A DNA stretch of 64,000 nt, taken from assembly GCA_020310875.1 (NCBI GenBank), contig MU260052.1, positions 445,001-509,000 of the forward strand, given 5' to 3'. Under the pieces are notes generated by a model. That model did no database searches. It saw only the letters and a list, made by a program, of their open reading frames with translations, and had not been told where the DNA came from. The stretch comes from Ceratopteris richardii. Taxonomy: Eukaryota > Streptophyta > Polypodiopsida > Polypodiales > Pteridaceae. Positions 54,470 to 64,000 of this stretch are shown here, piece by piece (position 1 is the stretch's first letter; every line of letters starts with the position of its first letter). A program made the position numbers and the translations under genes.

Positions 54470-56508
54470 TTCGGCAATAATTTTAGCAAGATGGTCTTAA
54501 TACATCAACAAGAATCAACATCAATGGTAAAAGATTAGCCTCCTTCCCTCTCAAGTGCTTGATAAGACAAAGGTGTCCCCTTTCTTGGCTTCTCTTTGTC
54601 ATGGCAATTGATAGTTTTAATTGCCTTGTGGAAGACCAACTTCATAGGGATTCTATTGGGGAATAATGCATTGTAATGGGAAAGAGAAACTTTTATGTTT
54701 AGAATGTTTGTTGATGACACCAACATATTGCTCCAAAACAACCAAGGCTATTTGAAAAGCTTTCCTTAATGTCTCAAAACTCTCTACATTACTTTCTCTT
54801 CCATTATCAACTATGAGAAAACTCCATTTAAGCCTTTTGATGGGCCACCTCCTTAGTTCAACCTCAATTGTGGATGCAAAGAGATCGCTCTAGGACAAGG
54901 TTTTAGGCCATTGGATATTCCTATGGGATTTCAGATATCCATGTCAAAATGTTGGGATTGGGTCTTGAATGTCAATAAACTTGACACTAAGCTTCAATAC
55001 TAGAAAGGCATGCATCTCAACATGTAGGGTAAGCCATGGTGGTAAACACGTTCTTCGTCATATCCACTATTTACTTTCTCTCTTGCTAACAAGGAGGAGT
55101 TATGTAAACTTGAGACTATTTGTAGGAACCACTATTTAGTTTCTCTCTTGCTAACAAGGAGTTATGTAAACTTGAGACCATTTGTAGAAACTTCTTATTG
55201 ATAGGGATCATAATCTTGACTTATATTCTCTAAGAGAGTGGTCTAGGGATCCTTGATGTGTTTACTCTCATTGACACAATGATAGCTAAGTGGATAATTA
55301 AGGCTTGGCAAAATCAACGAGTTATGGGCTCAACGGTTGTTTGGAATATGCGATTTCTCTTGCTTGGTAGCTCATCTTAGTGGAAAAACCATGACATCAG
55401 TACTCTATCTTCGACATAAAAGTTAAGGGTTTGGAATAGATTTCCTACTGTTGTGAAGCATGGAACAATCTAATGGGTCACTAGGATTTCAACTAAGATT
55501 GGATATGGGCGATAATAAGTAGAAAAAATGACTCCATTTGTTTCCCCATCTCAGGGATCCCTCTTATGCGACATGAAGATGTCCCTAGAGCTAAGTGAAT
55601 AAATAGTAAAGGTATTCACTATTGGGAAGAATTGTGGGATTATAATACTAATCAATCGCATGAAGACTTGGACAAGATCATTAGAATTGATTTTGAAGAT
55701 AAGTGTGTGATCAAAAGAAGAATTGAAGATTGGGAAAGGGAAGGCCTAAGATCTCTTTAGTGTAGAAGTTGGCCTCATACTATAAAGGACTTTTCGATAA
55801 TGAAAACAAATTCTAAGACATTCTAAAGATTAAGAGAAATTGTGATCTCTCCCTCATCCTTGATTCATGATGGAGTTTGAATTGGTATTGAATTTGGTGG
55901 GAGATTAAATTTGGAGTGCTCTAGCACTCGACAATCAAGAACAAGAGATGACGTTACCATGAAAAATTCTTTGTAGAGGCATTTGGATGAATGTGAGGGC
56001 CCACAAGGTACTTGAATTCCCTCCTTCATGCAAAAGATATCTCACTAAAGAGGAAGATAGGGCACCTCTTAGTCACGTTTCCCAAGAGCAATAGGATTTG
56101 ACACTTGCCACAAAGTTTCTCAAGGTCTAGTCTAGGACCTCATGGCATCAAGATATTCTTGATGAAAAGGGTTGCTCCATGACCTTGTGGCATGCTATTA
56201 AAAGTCATCTATTTTTGAAAATTTAGAATGAATGATGTGAGAAAACTTCCTAGGATCCCCGAAGGACTCTTCTCTAGAGTGTTCCCTTACACCATTAGTA
56301 ACAAAAATTAAAAAATGTAAGATTGTCCCCCACCCCTCCCCCCTTGGTTTAAGCACTTGATGGATTTTGTAATCAAAGGAAACAAGTTAAAGAAGGAATC
56401 AATCCCTCATGAAGGGGATGACATGTTCATCAGCCTACTATATATCTCTTCTTGGCCCACTTTTTTTTCTTCTTAATAAATTCAAGATTTTGCAAAAAAA
56501 AAAGATCA
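54470..56508 (+). pseudogene. Second L1-type LINE, strongly decayed
   Basis: Plus-strand fragments: V-N-I-N-G-K near 54510, R-Q-R-C-P-L-S-W-L-L-F near 54555 (RQGCP block), M-F-V-D-D-T-N near 54703 (catalytic F-V-D-D), P-L-D-I-P-M-G-F near 54915, and thumb-region remnants. It ends with a run of 10 A at about 56499-56508. Frameshifts and stops are frequent. Same general family as the LINE at 28.7 kb but much older. Confidence 0.75.
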
Positions 56509-56970
56509 TATAAGCTTCTTCATTCATAGGTGTTTATGGATCATATATGAGAATTACCATGAAGAGACTCTTTTTGTCCTAGTTACAGAGAAAGTAATCA
56601 AGTCCATTATAGAGCAAGTAATTGAGTCTCTTAGGGACAGAAACAAAGCAAGTTAATTTTCCTTCAAGTCTGTTGGGCTAAAAAACACAGCTTATCTCAC
56701 TTTTTCTATAATTACAATAACTTCACCTCCTCTAATGTGGTTATGGAAAATGCATTACCACTATTTTCATTTTTTGTTTGATTACTTGAAATCTAGTCAT
56801 GAAATTCTTTCTTTATATGCATTGATCTTTTAGATACTTCCATGACATTATCGAAGAACATTTGTTTAAAACATAGCTCGGCTTTTCGAATGGTTTCTAC
56901 TTCTTTGTTTGTGATTTCAGTTTAAAGTGATACTTTTCTTCCATAATGTTGTTTTTTCTATTCATTTGTT

Positions 56971-57222
56971 CTTCCAAATCGAGGAAGATACTCTCTTAAA
57001 ATTAGGGTTTTTCAAATGACATAACATTTTTAGTAGCATATCCTATGACATTTTTTCTTCCAAATCAAGGAAGATACTCTCTTAAAATTAGGGTTTTTCA
57101 AATTACATAACATGTTTAGTAGCATATCCTATAACATTTTTTTTCCAAATTGAGGAAGATACTCTCTTAAAATTAGGGTTTTTCAAATGACATAACATGT
57201 TTAGTAGCATATCCTATAACAA
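56971..57222. repeat. Three tandem copies of an ~85-bp unit containing TTAGGGTTT
   Basis: Units at 56971-57056, 57057-57141 and 57142-57222 are nearly identical (GAGGAAGATACTCTCTTAAA, then ATTAGGGTTTTTCAAAT, ATAACAT, TTAGTAGCATATCCTAT). Each contains TTAGGGTTT, the reverse complement of the plant telo-box AAACCCTAA. Confidence 0.93.
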
Positions 57223-57369
57223 CATAAGGTTCTTGAAATCAAATTCATTATTTTGTGTGGTGCAAACTATGTAGTTCAACTTGTGAAGGCATTGATGTGT
57301 TTAAAAATAGAATGGATATACAACTCATGTTTCTAAGATAATCATGAAAGAATATCTAGATGGAGATAA

Positions 57370-57846
57370 GTCACCAAGGCTTACTCCTAGAATATGGAGT
57401 TGATGTCTCGTTGGACTGCTTCATTGGCATTGTATGTACTTGCAGTTTTATCAAGAGGGTATGTGGTTGTTCACTCTTGTGCCTCCAAATCCACTTCCTT
57501 CCTCGAGTCCTCTTGTTGTAGATTGTATTTTGAATAGAAGATTCAGTCTTTGGCATCCCCTACTTCCTGAGTTGTTTATCCTACTTTAACTTGATTGACT
57601 TTGGAAAACAAGAGAGGTCCACCTTATCTCCAATTATTTTGTTGAGAACATCATTCTTCTACATTAGAGAACTTTGGACAAGAATAAGATGTTTATCTTC
57701 ATGAATGATCCTAGAAGGACCACATGTGGGTGCCTTTCCTAGTTCCTTGAGTGCTTGATTTGCGAATTCATCTATGGTGCATTGTTGACATACCCAAACC
57801 TGAAGAAGTCCACTTCTTAGGTTTAGGTTGATTCGTGGTCATAGAT
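57370..57846 (-). pseudogene. Diverged relative of element T Pol, second-protease/tail region
   Basis: 57776-57846 aligns with T at about 5667-5740: CCCAAAC-TGAAGAAGT, ACTTCTTAGGTT-A-GTTGA, GGTC-TAGATC. On the minus strand this codes for I-Y-D-H, as in T after VLGQDW, and 57371-57556 contains R-K-W-I-W-R-H-K resembling T's tryptophan repeats. The copy is cut at 57846 by the CACTA terminus. The upstream T-like part would lie beyond the transposon. Confidence 0.6.
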
Positions 57847-57949
57847 CACTACAAGGAATATGGGCGCATAGCAATAGTTAAGGCAACATAATTTTATCGC
57901 TATAAAATTGCAAAAAACATTACAAGAAGTGTCGAGCGCAGACTGTCGA

Positions 57950-58140
57950 TTAAACGACGTTCTTTTCGACGTGTGGTGCGACGGGATGTGCGATGCTCGT
58001 AGTGAGCATCGCTAAAGCGACGATTTAAAAAAGCGTCCCATAAGCGATGCTTTTTTGCATCGCATAAGTGATGTTTTCTGCATCGCATAAACGACGGTAA
58101 ATAGCGTCGCTTATGAAACGCCAATTGCAGTGCTTTTTAC
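57950..58140. repeat. Subterminal repeat region of the CACTA end
   Basis: Repeated GCGACG, GCATCGC(ATAA) and ATAAGCGATGC motifs in both orientations. GCATCGCATAA occurs three times in different states within 70 bp. Confidence 0.7.
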
Positions 58141-58253
58141 GACGCCTTATAATTGCATCTGATCGAAGAGCTCCCCAACATTCGCAATTGCGCGGCGCTT
58201 ATGAGCTGAAACAAGTACATGCAGAATTGTTGTTTTGCCTAATCTCTATCTTA

Positions 58254-58334
58254 TTGTCTCTCTCTGTCTCTGTTTCTCTCTTTCTACCTCTTTCTCTCTT
58301 TGAATTTTCTCTCTCTCTCTCTCTCTCTCTCTCT
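58254..58334. repeat. Pyrimidine-rich tract ending in (CT)n
   Basis: TCTC-rich from 58254, with 12 uninterrupted CT units at about 58310-58334. No gene is assigned in 58141-58484. Confidence 0.9.
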
Positions 58335-58484
58335 TTATTGCATGTTATTCAAGAAGGTAACCAAGGAAAAAATATGGCTAACTATTGTAAGTACAATTTC
58401 CATTCTTTGTATATCATTTGAATTGTGTTATTTTCATTAGTTAGCATACTCATACTTATTGATATGCACATATACACTTATACA

Positions 58485-58658
58485 TGATGAAGATGCACGT
58501 TCACACATATACATATATACACATGCACATACACACACATACATGTGCACATACACTTACACATACACACACATACACATGCATATGCACAAACATTTCT
58601 ACAACCACATAAAAAGACTTGCATGCATGCATTATTGCATATATATACATACATACAT

Positions 58659-58691
<33 letters not shown>

Positions 58692-58695
58692 AATA
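58485..58695. repeat. (ACATAC)-type microsatellite
   Basis: Degenerate ACACATACAC and ATACATAC repeats, ending in a TATATA tract near 58673-58705. Confidence 0.9.
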
Positions 58696-58716
58696 TATAT
58701 ATATTATACATATCCA

Positions 58717-59384
58717 ATGTCATAATCAAGAATCCTAATCATCATGATCATCATCATCATGATCATCATCATCATCAGCATCATGATCATCCTCATCCTC
58801 ATCCTCATCCTCATCATCATGATCATCCTATGACGATCGAGATCGTCCCTCCTATGTGTGTCTCTCCAGCTCATCCATATCTGCCTCTCCATAATACTCT
58901 TGTATTACATATAACAACCATAAATAAGTAAAACAATCAAAACATCCATAAAAATAAAATAATTATATAAAATTTAATAATACTGACAAAGGCATCCGGA
59001 TGATCTCACATATACTCGCTCAAACGCCGATATTCAAAATATGTAGCATACTCGATCTCATGTTCCGTAGGATATCGGCCATAATCCTTTCGTTGCATTG
59101 AAACAAATAAAAAGGAGTAGTTTCTTGCATTTTAACTAAAATTAAAAATATACTCACAATAACACATATACTTACAAATGTATCTACAAAACCATGATGA
59201 CCCATTTAACCTAGGTGTGATGTGTGGCCTGACTCAACTCTCTTCAACTATTAATTTGTATACCTTCTGCTGAGGAAATGACTCCTGAAGATGTAGCTAT
59301 CTACGAAAAAACAGCCATGTCTCAGGTGGTATGTTAGGTCGCCTCTTATTTTCTTCCACCATACAATATCTCCTGTTAATTTAA
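58717..59384 (-). pseudogene. Unrecognised intron-containing gene fragment X
   Basis: Three minus-strand exon-like blocks. Block 1 (about 59384-59176) has ATG 59363, reads M-V-E-E-N-K-R-R-P-N, P-P-E-T-W-L-F-F-R-R and P-R-L-N-G-S-S-W-F, with two in-frame stops, and ends at a GTAAGTATATG donor. Block 2 (about 59093-58984) reads R-K-D-Y-G-R-Y-P-T-E-H-E-I-E-Y and Y-R-R-L-S-E-Y-M, one stop, with a GTATTA donor. Block 3 (58896-58735) reads Y-Y-G-E-A-D-M-D-E-L-E-R and a D/E/H-rich acidic tail. I do not recognise the family. Splice signals and collinearity suggest a real captured or transposon-borne gene, now broken. Confidence 0.5.
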
Positions 59385-59407
59385 TCTCAAACAGAAAAAA
59401 AAAATCA

Positions 59408-59720
59408 GAATATATACACATATATACACACCCATACACATACACATACCCACATACACATATACATGCAAACATATACACATAAATATATGCATACATA
59501 TACACATATACATACATATAACATAAATACACATATACATATCCACATATATACGTACACACATACACATGCATGCATATACACTCATTCATACAAAATA
59601 CATGCATTTATCCCACAATAATGTGTATTTGTGTATGTGTGAATATGTGTGTATGTGTAAATGTGTATATGTGAATATGTGTGTATGTGTAAATATGTAT
59701 ATGTGAATGTTTATGTATGT
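59408..59720. repeat. Head-to-head AC/GT microsatellites (inverted repeat)
   Basis: ACATACACAT-type repeats (59408-59600) are followed, after about 25 bp, by TGTATGTGTG-type repeats (59620-59720). The two halves can pair as a long imperfect hairpin and lie between divergently oriented fragments X and SET. Confidence 0.85.
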
Positions 59721-59760
59721 AAATAATAAGATTATTAATATCAAATACCATTATTTGTAG

Positions 59761-60951
59761 ATTCTGATCAATCAAACGCAAGTCCACCACTGCCTCCTAA
59801 TCGTGCAAGGACTATATATTGTAAGTATATCAAACATTTAATTTTAAATATATTTGATAGATACATAACTGATATATTTTTTTGTTTCTTGTTATAAATA
59901 GATTCTGATGAATCAGAGGGCACTCCACCACCCCCTATCCATGCAACGACTTCACATGTGTCCTCTGATAGGAATTATGATCAATTTAACTATCAAGAGC
60001 ATATTATATGTTGGTGTAACTCTTATTATGGCACGTATCAAAGACCACGATTGGAATGTATTGAACATGAGGCAGAGTATGGTACTTTTGAGCATGCACC
60101 ATCACCTGGTCAACGTGATAATTCTTTGGTATGTATTGTTTCTATAAATTAATGTCATTATTTTATTTAAAAACCATATACAAAATCAAATTACTGTTGA
60201 TATACAGGAATAATTGCTTGATGATGATAATTTTCCTCATAATGTTAATATATCTCGTGCACGTCATGGACTTGTTGTTCATCAATTACAAGCAGAGGTT
60301 TCTAGAAATCCTCTACCTCCTAGTTTAGAGACTGAAATAGTTCGAGATTATTTATTGCTAGCTCGTCATCGTTCTCTAGTACAAACATATGATAGAAGAA
60401 GATATGTAGGATGGAATAGAGGACCACTTCCTTTAGATGGAGAGCTTTTCAACTTTTGGGGTAATCACTATATGATTGCACCATCCACTATTACTAATGT
60501 TGGTCGTGGTCTCTTTATTGTAGAGGATTTGTATGTGCCTCCGAACTCTGAAGTCACTCTTATGTCATTTTGTGGTCCTATATATGGATGGGGAGATTGG
60601 CATCGACTTGCACGTTATGTTCGAAGCATGAGTACTTATGGAATATGCTTGAATGCAGCATCCCTTACTAGTAGAAGGATTTCACATGCAAAAAATGAAA
60701 GATTATATATTGATGGAAGACCTTACACGCATGGGAAAATAGCAGGTTTAATAAATAGTAGTCGAGGGTTACATAATAGTTCAAGGACTAATTGCACCTT
60801 TGAAGAGCGTTAAAATAGTCATGATACACCATACATGAGTAGAGATGTATCAAGATACATAGTTGTCAATGCTATTACTACATTACATGCTGGTGAAGAA
60901 TTATTAGTGAATTATGGACGGCGTAGACCTCCAAGAGCACCTTTTAGCTAG
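59761..60951 (+). pseudogene. SET-domain-like gene fragment, three exons
   Basis: Exon a (59761-59820, AG acceptor, GTAAGT donor), exon b (59902-60128, AG acceptor, GTATGT donor) and exon c (60208-60951, CAG acceptor). Exon c ends with SET hallmarks: N-V-G-R-G-L-F-I-V-E-D-L, Y-I-D-G-R, G-L-I-N-S-S-R-G...N-C-T-F-E-E (the NHS...PN-C region) and A-G-E-E-L-L-V-N-Y-G (the GEEL-x-DYG end with the catalytic-type Tyr). SET proteins methylate protein lysines using SAM. TAA at 60211-60213 and at 60811-60813 break the frame. Exons a and b are near duplicates (Y-S-D-x-S...P-P-x-P-P), both starting in phase 1. Upstream exons were not found. Confidence 0.65.
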
Positions 60952-61179
60952 AGAGAGAATGAAAAATTTCTATCCATATTTAATAACTTATATATTTAAT
61001 TTTATGTTTAAAGTTTACTTTTTATTCATTTATGGAATACTAATGATTTTTATTCATGTGTGTAGATTCCAATGTATGATGTTGATGATATTCCTCCACA
61101 CAATTCACAATTGTCAGTAAGACCTCATTTATGAGAAGCTTCTATGAGGAGGCTAGGCAAATGTAAATATGATTATGGG

Positions 61180-61450
61180 AGTCTATGTGTGTGTACATAT
61201 GATTATGTATGTGTATGTGTATGTGAGTATGCGTATGTGTCTATGTGTGTATTCATTATATGTAATTTTATGCACGTGTATGTGTGTGTATGTATAAATA
61301 TGCATGTATGTGTATATGTGTATGTGCATGTATGATGTATATGTGTGTGTATGCATGTATTTGTACCTCTAGTCTCACTCTTTTCTCTCTCTCTCTCTCT
61401 TATATACATACATACATACATAAACACACATACTCATATCCACACATATA
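61180..61450. repeat. TATGTG-rich microsatellite followed by (CT)n and (CATA)n
   Basis: GTGTATGTG-type repeats to about 61365, CTCTCT at 61384-61401, then CATACATACATA at about 61406-61425. Confidence 0.9.
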
Positions 61451-61479
61451 TATACATAAAAGCAATGCGTATCATGCAT

Positions 61480-62127
61480 TATCGCGACGATGAGCCATAA
61501 GTGTCTGCATCTCTTTTAGACACCACTTATGCGACCATCCTGTCCCAAACTCTGTCTCAAGTGAACTAAGTACGTATTTTTTATCCCTCTCATCATGCTC
61601 ACTACAAAAATAAAAAAGATCATGTAAATAAAACATAAGATATTTATTTCAATTTATATGTAAAATTTATACTTACTTCAACTGTAAGTGGACAAGGCAC
61701 AGGTAAGAGTCGCATAATGCTCGCATTCACAATGTTCCCCTCTGGCTCTATATCGCACTCTAACCCTAAGGTGCCTATGCATGTCCTCATAGGCACATGT
61801 GCTCTGCTATCATGATCTGGAAGTGGTATAGGTGTCGTGAAAATAGATAGATAAAATAAATAAAAATATGTGTTATAATATCATTAAAAAAGTTTGTGAA
61901 AAAAAAAACATACTTATGAGCAGATAGCTGTCTTCCTCCATGTGGAGCCATAGAAGAGCCCTCCTCTGATCGCTGGGTAAGCATCTAGATCGTATAATCA
62001 AGCTCATCATCAGCCATCTCTGAGTACTCATGCATGATGATCCCTAGAGTATCAGGCGGAACTCTTGCTCTCATAAGACTTTTTATGAGAGTGAGTTGCA
62101 CCTTTTTCTCTCTACTAGGATCCATAA
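61480..62127 (-). pseudogene. Unrecognised intron-containing gene fragment Z
   Basis: Minus strand. Exon 1 from ATG 62127 reads M-D-P-S-R-E-K-K-V-Q-L, L-M-R-A-R-V-P-P-D-T-L-G-I-I, M-A-D-D-E-L-D-Y-T-I, then a TAG at about 61987 (a CAG-like position), and continues M-L-T-Q-R-S-E-E-G to a donor near 61918. Exon 2 (about 61825-61680) reads V-P-M-R-T-C-I-G-T-L-G-L-E-C-D-I-E-P-E-G-N and ends at GTAAGTATAA. Exon 3 (about 61603-61490) reads S-L-E-T-E-F-G-T-G-W-S-H-K-W-C-L-K-E-M-Q. No family recognised. Consistent codon-like reading with splice signals argues for a former gene. Confidence 0.5.
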
Positions 62128-62149
62128 TACCTATACATATAAAACAGGA

Positions 62150-64000
62150 TGGGTTAGAAATCAATATATACACGTGTACATATGTATGTGTGTATATGTG
62201 TATGTAGGTGTATATGTGAGTGTGTGTATGCATGTAAGCATGTATGTATGCATATGCATGTGCATTATGTATGCAAATGTATGCATGTGTATGTATGTAT
62301 GTGTGTGTGTGCATGTAAGTATGTATGTATGCATATGGATATGCATTATGTATGCATGCATGTGTATGTGTGTGTGTATGTGTCTCTATGTGTGTATATG
62401 CATATATATGTGTGTATGTCTCTATGTGTCTGTCTATGCATATATGTGTGTGCATGTGTCCATGTGTGTCTATGTGTGTATATGTGTGTGTGTCTATGTT
62501 TGTATATACGTGTGTATCTATATATATGGGTCTATATGCATATGTATGTATGTGTGTGGATGTGTGTATGTGTGTGTATGTGTGTGTATGTGTGTGTAAG
62601 TGTGTATGTGTCTATGTGTGTATGTGTGTATATGTGTGTGTCTATGTGTGTATATATGTGTATATATATATGTCTATATGCATGTGTATTTGTGTGTGTG
62701 TAAATGTGTGTGGATGTGTGTATGTGTGTAAGTCTGTATGTGTCTATGTGTGTTTGTGTGTGTTTATATATGTGTGTGTATATCTATGTGTGTGTTTAAG
62801 TTTGTATGTGTCTATGTGTGTGTCTCTATGTGTGTAAGTGTGTGTGTTTGTCTATGTGTGTATGTTTGTGTGTATGCATGTGTAGTGTGTCTGTGTTTGT
62901 GTGTGTGTGTGTGTGTCTATGTGTGTGTGTAAATCTGTGTGTATATGTATGTATGTGTGTACGTGTCCATGTGTGTGTATGTATCTATGTGTGTGTATGT
63001 GTGTATGTGAATGCATGTAAGCATGTATCTATGCATATGCATGTGCATTATCTATGCATATGTATGTATATGTGTGTGTATGTGTGTGTATGTCTGTATG
63101 CATGTAAGTATGTATGTATGCATGTATGTGTATGTGTGTGTATGTCTCTTTCGTGTGTGTGTGTATGCATATATATGTGTGTATGTGTTTGTGTCTCTCT
63201 CTACATGTGTGTGTGTGTCTATGTGTGTGTATGCATATAAGCATGTATGTATGCATATGCATGTGCATTGTGTATGCATATGTATGCATGTCTGTGTATG
63301 TGTGTGTATGTCTCTCTACATGTGTATGTGTGTATGCATATGTATGCATGTGTGTATGTGTGTGTATGCATGTAATTATGTATGTGTGCATATGCATATG
63401 CATAATGTGTGTATGTGTGTGTGTACGTGTGTGTGTGTGTATGTGTGTATATGCATGTGTATGTGTGTGTAGATGTGTGTGTATGTGTCTATGTGTGTGT
63501 ATGTGTCTATGTGTGTGTATGTGTCTATGTGTGTGTATGTGTATGCATGTGTCTACGCATATGCATGTGCATTATGTATGCATATGTGTGTGTATGTGTG
63601 TGTATGCATGTATGTATGTATGCATATGCATATGCATTATGTATGCATATGTATACATGTATGCACATGTGTGTGTATCTCTCTATGTGTGTGTGTATGC
63701 ATATATGTGTGTGTGTATGTATGTGTATGTGTGTGTGTCTATGTGTGTATGTGTATGTGTGTATGCATGTGTATGTGTGTGTATGCATGTAAGCCTGTAT
63801 GTATGCATATGCATGTGCATTATGTATGCATATGTATGCATCTGTGTATGTGTGTGTATGCATGTAAGTATGTATGTATGCATATGCATATGCATTATAT
63901 ATTGTCTATATGTGTGTGTGTATGTGTGTGTGTGTCTATGTGTGTATATACATGTGTATCTATATATATGTGTTTGTATGCATGTGTATGTGTGTGGATG
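62150..64000. repeat. TATGTG-rich satellite with embedded higher-order unit
   Basis: Nearly 1.9 kb of degenerate (TATGTG/TGTG)n runs to the window edge. Embedded in it, about nine copies of GCATATGCAT(G/A)TGCATTATG-like blocks, most preceded by ATGCATGTAAG(C/T)ATGTATGTAT, recur at about 62250, 62331, 63034, 63253, 63390, 63558, 63621, 63806 and 63881. Long open frames through it (C-V-Y-V repeats) are by-products of the 6-bp periodicity and are not genes. Confidence 0.93.

Larger units (their letters stand above)
57847..64000. mobile_element. CACTA-type DNA transposon, left end and interior (right end not in window)
   Basis: CACTACAAGGAATATGGGCG at 57847 matches the CACTACAAGAAA-type terminus of plant En/Spm elements. 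It lands inside a T-family remnant after GAT (57844-57846), the expected 3-bp duplication side. From 57950 to 58140 there are many short direct and inverted GCGATGC / GCATCGC / CGACG units typical of CACTA subterminal repeats. The matching right terminus and any TNPD/TNPA transposase are not visible, so the extent to 64000 is a minimum inference. Confidence 0.6.

Noticed and set aside
57900..58124. 74-codon minus-strand arginine-rich frame
   Set aside because: It coincides with the CACTA subterminal repeats, and composition follows the CGACG motifs.
62096..63895. Several long open frames on both strands (100-173 codons, C-V-Y-V or H-T-H-T repeats)
   Set aside because: They arise because the TATGTG/ACATAC repeat has a 6-bp period without stop codons. 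No other coding evidence.

Overview
The window is nuclear DNA of a land plant with a large, repeat-rich genome. The evidence is plant-type Ty1/copia and Ty3/gypsy retrotransposons with primer-binding sites for plant initiator tRNA-Met and tRNA-Asp, a plant L1-type LINE, a tRNA-derived SINE and a CACTA-type DNA transposon end. I found no intact host gene, tRNA or rRNA gene, and the species cannot be read from the sequence. Nearly all coding potential belongs to transposable elements, most of them broken.

Layout. Positions 1-21.2 kb are a three-level nest. An old copia element A (+) is split by copia element B (2516-19437, minus; 230-bp LTRs, AGGGA target-site duplication). B is split by a young 12.4-kb gypsy element T (3152-15549, minus; 626-bp LTRs differing at 2 sites, CTTAG duplication). 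T is the only element with long intact reading frames: a 454-aa Gag and a 2404-aa Pol in the same frame, separated by one UAA. Positions 22.5-35.8 kb hold a decayed copia element G (+), split by a non-coding LTR element H (24843-33989). H is itself split by a LINE (28720-31658) whose 5' part is inverted. Positions 35.86-38.0 kb hold a deletion derivative E of the B family, with a (TA)n(TG)n microsatellite in its leader. Positions 38.57-51.69 kb are copia D (+), with copia C (43505-51439, minus, same family as B) in its 3' LTR. C carries a 3.15-kb fragment of another gypsy element. Positions 51.7-57.8 kb hold tandem repeats, a SINE, a second decayed LINE and a relative of T. From 57847 to the end of the window a CACTA-type terminus begins a region with three broken intron-containing gene fragments, one SET-domain-like, ending in a long TATGTG-rich satellite.

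How the parts work together. In T, LTR promoter, leader, Gag, protease, reverse transcriptase, RNase H and integrase form a complete retrotransposition set, with unusual additions: a second retropepsin-like domain after integrase, a basic tail with repeated W-V/I-P-K motifs, and a second HHCC zinc module before the integrase core. The other elements are fossils that allow relative dating by nesting and LTR divergence. The LINE and the SINE at 54.2 kb share a similar 3' tail, consistent with the SINE using a related LINE's machinery. Coordinates of decayed elements are approximate unless a target-site duplication is quoted.
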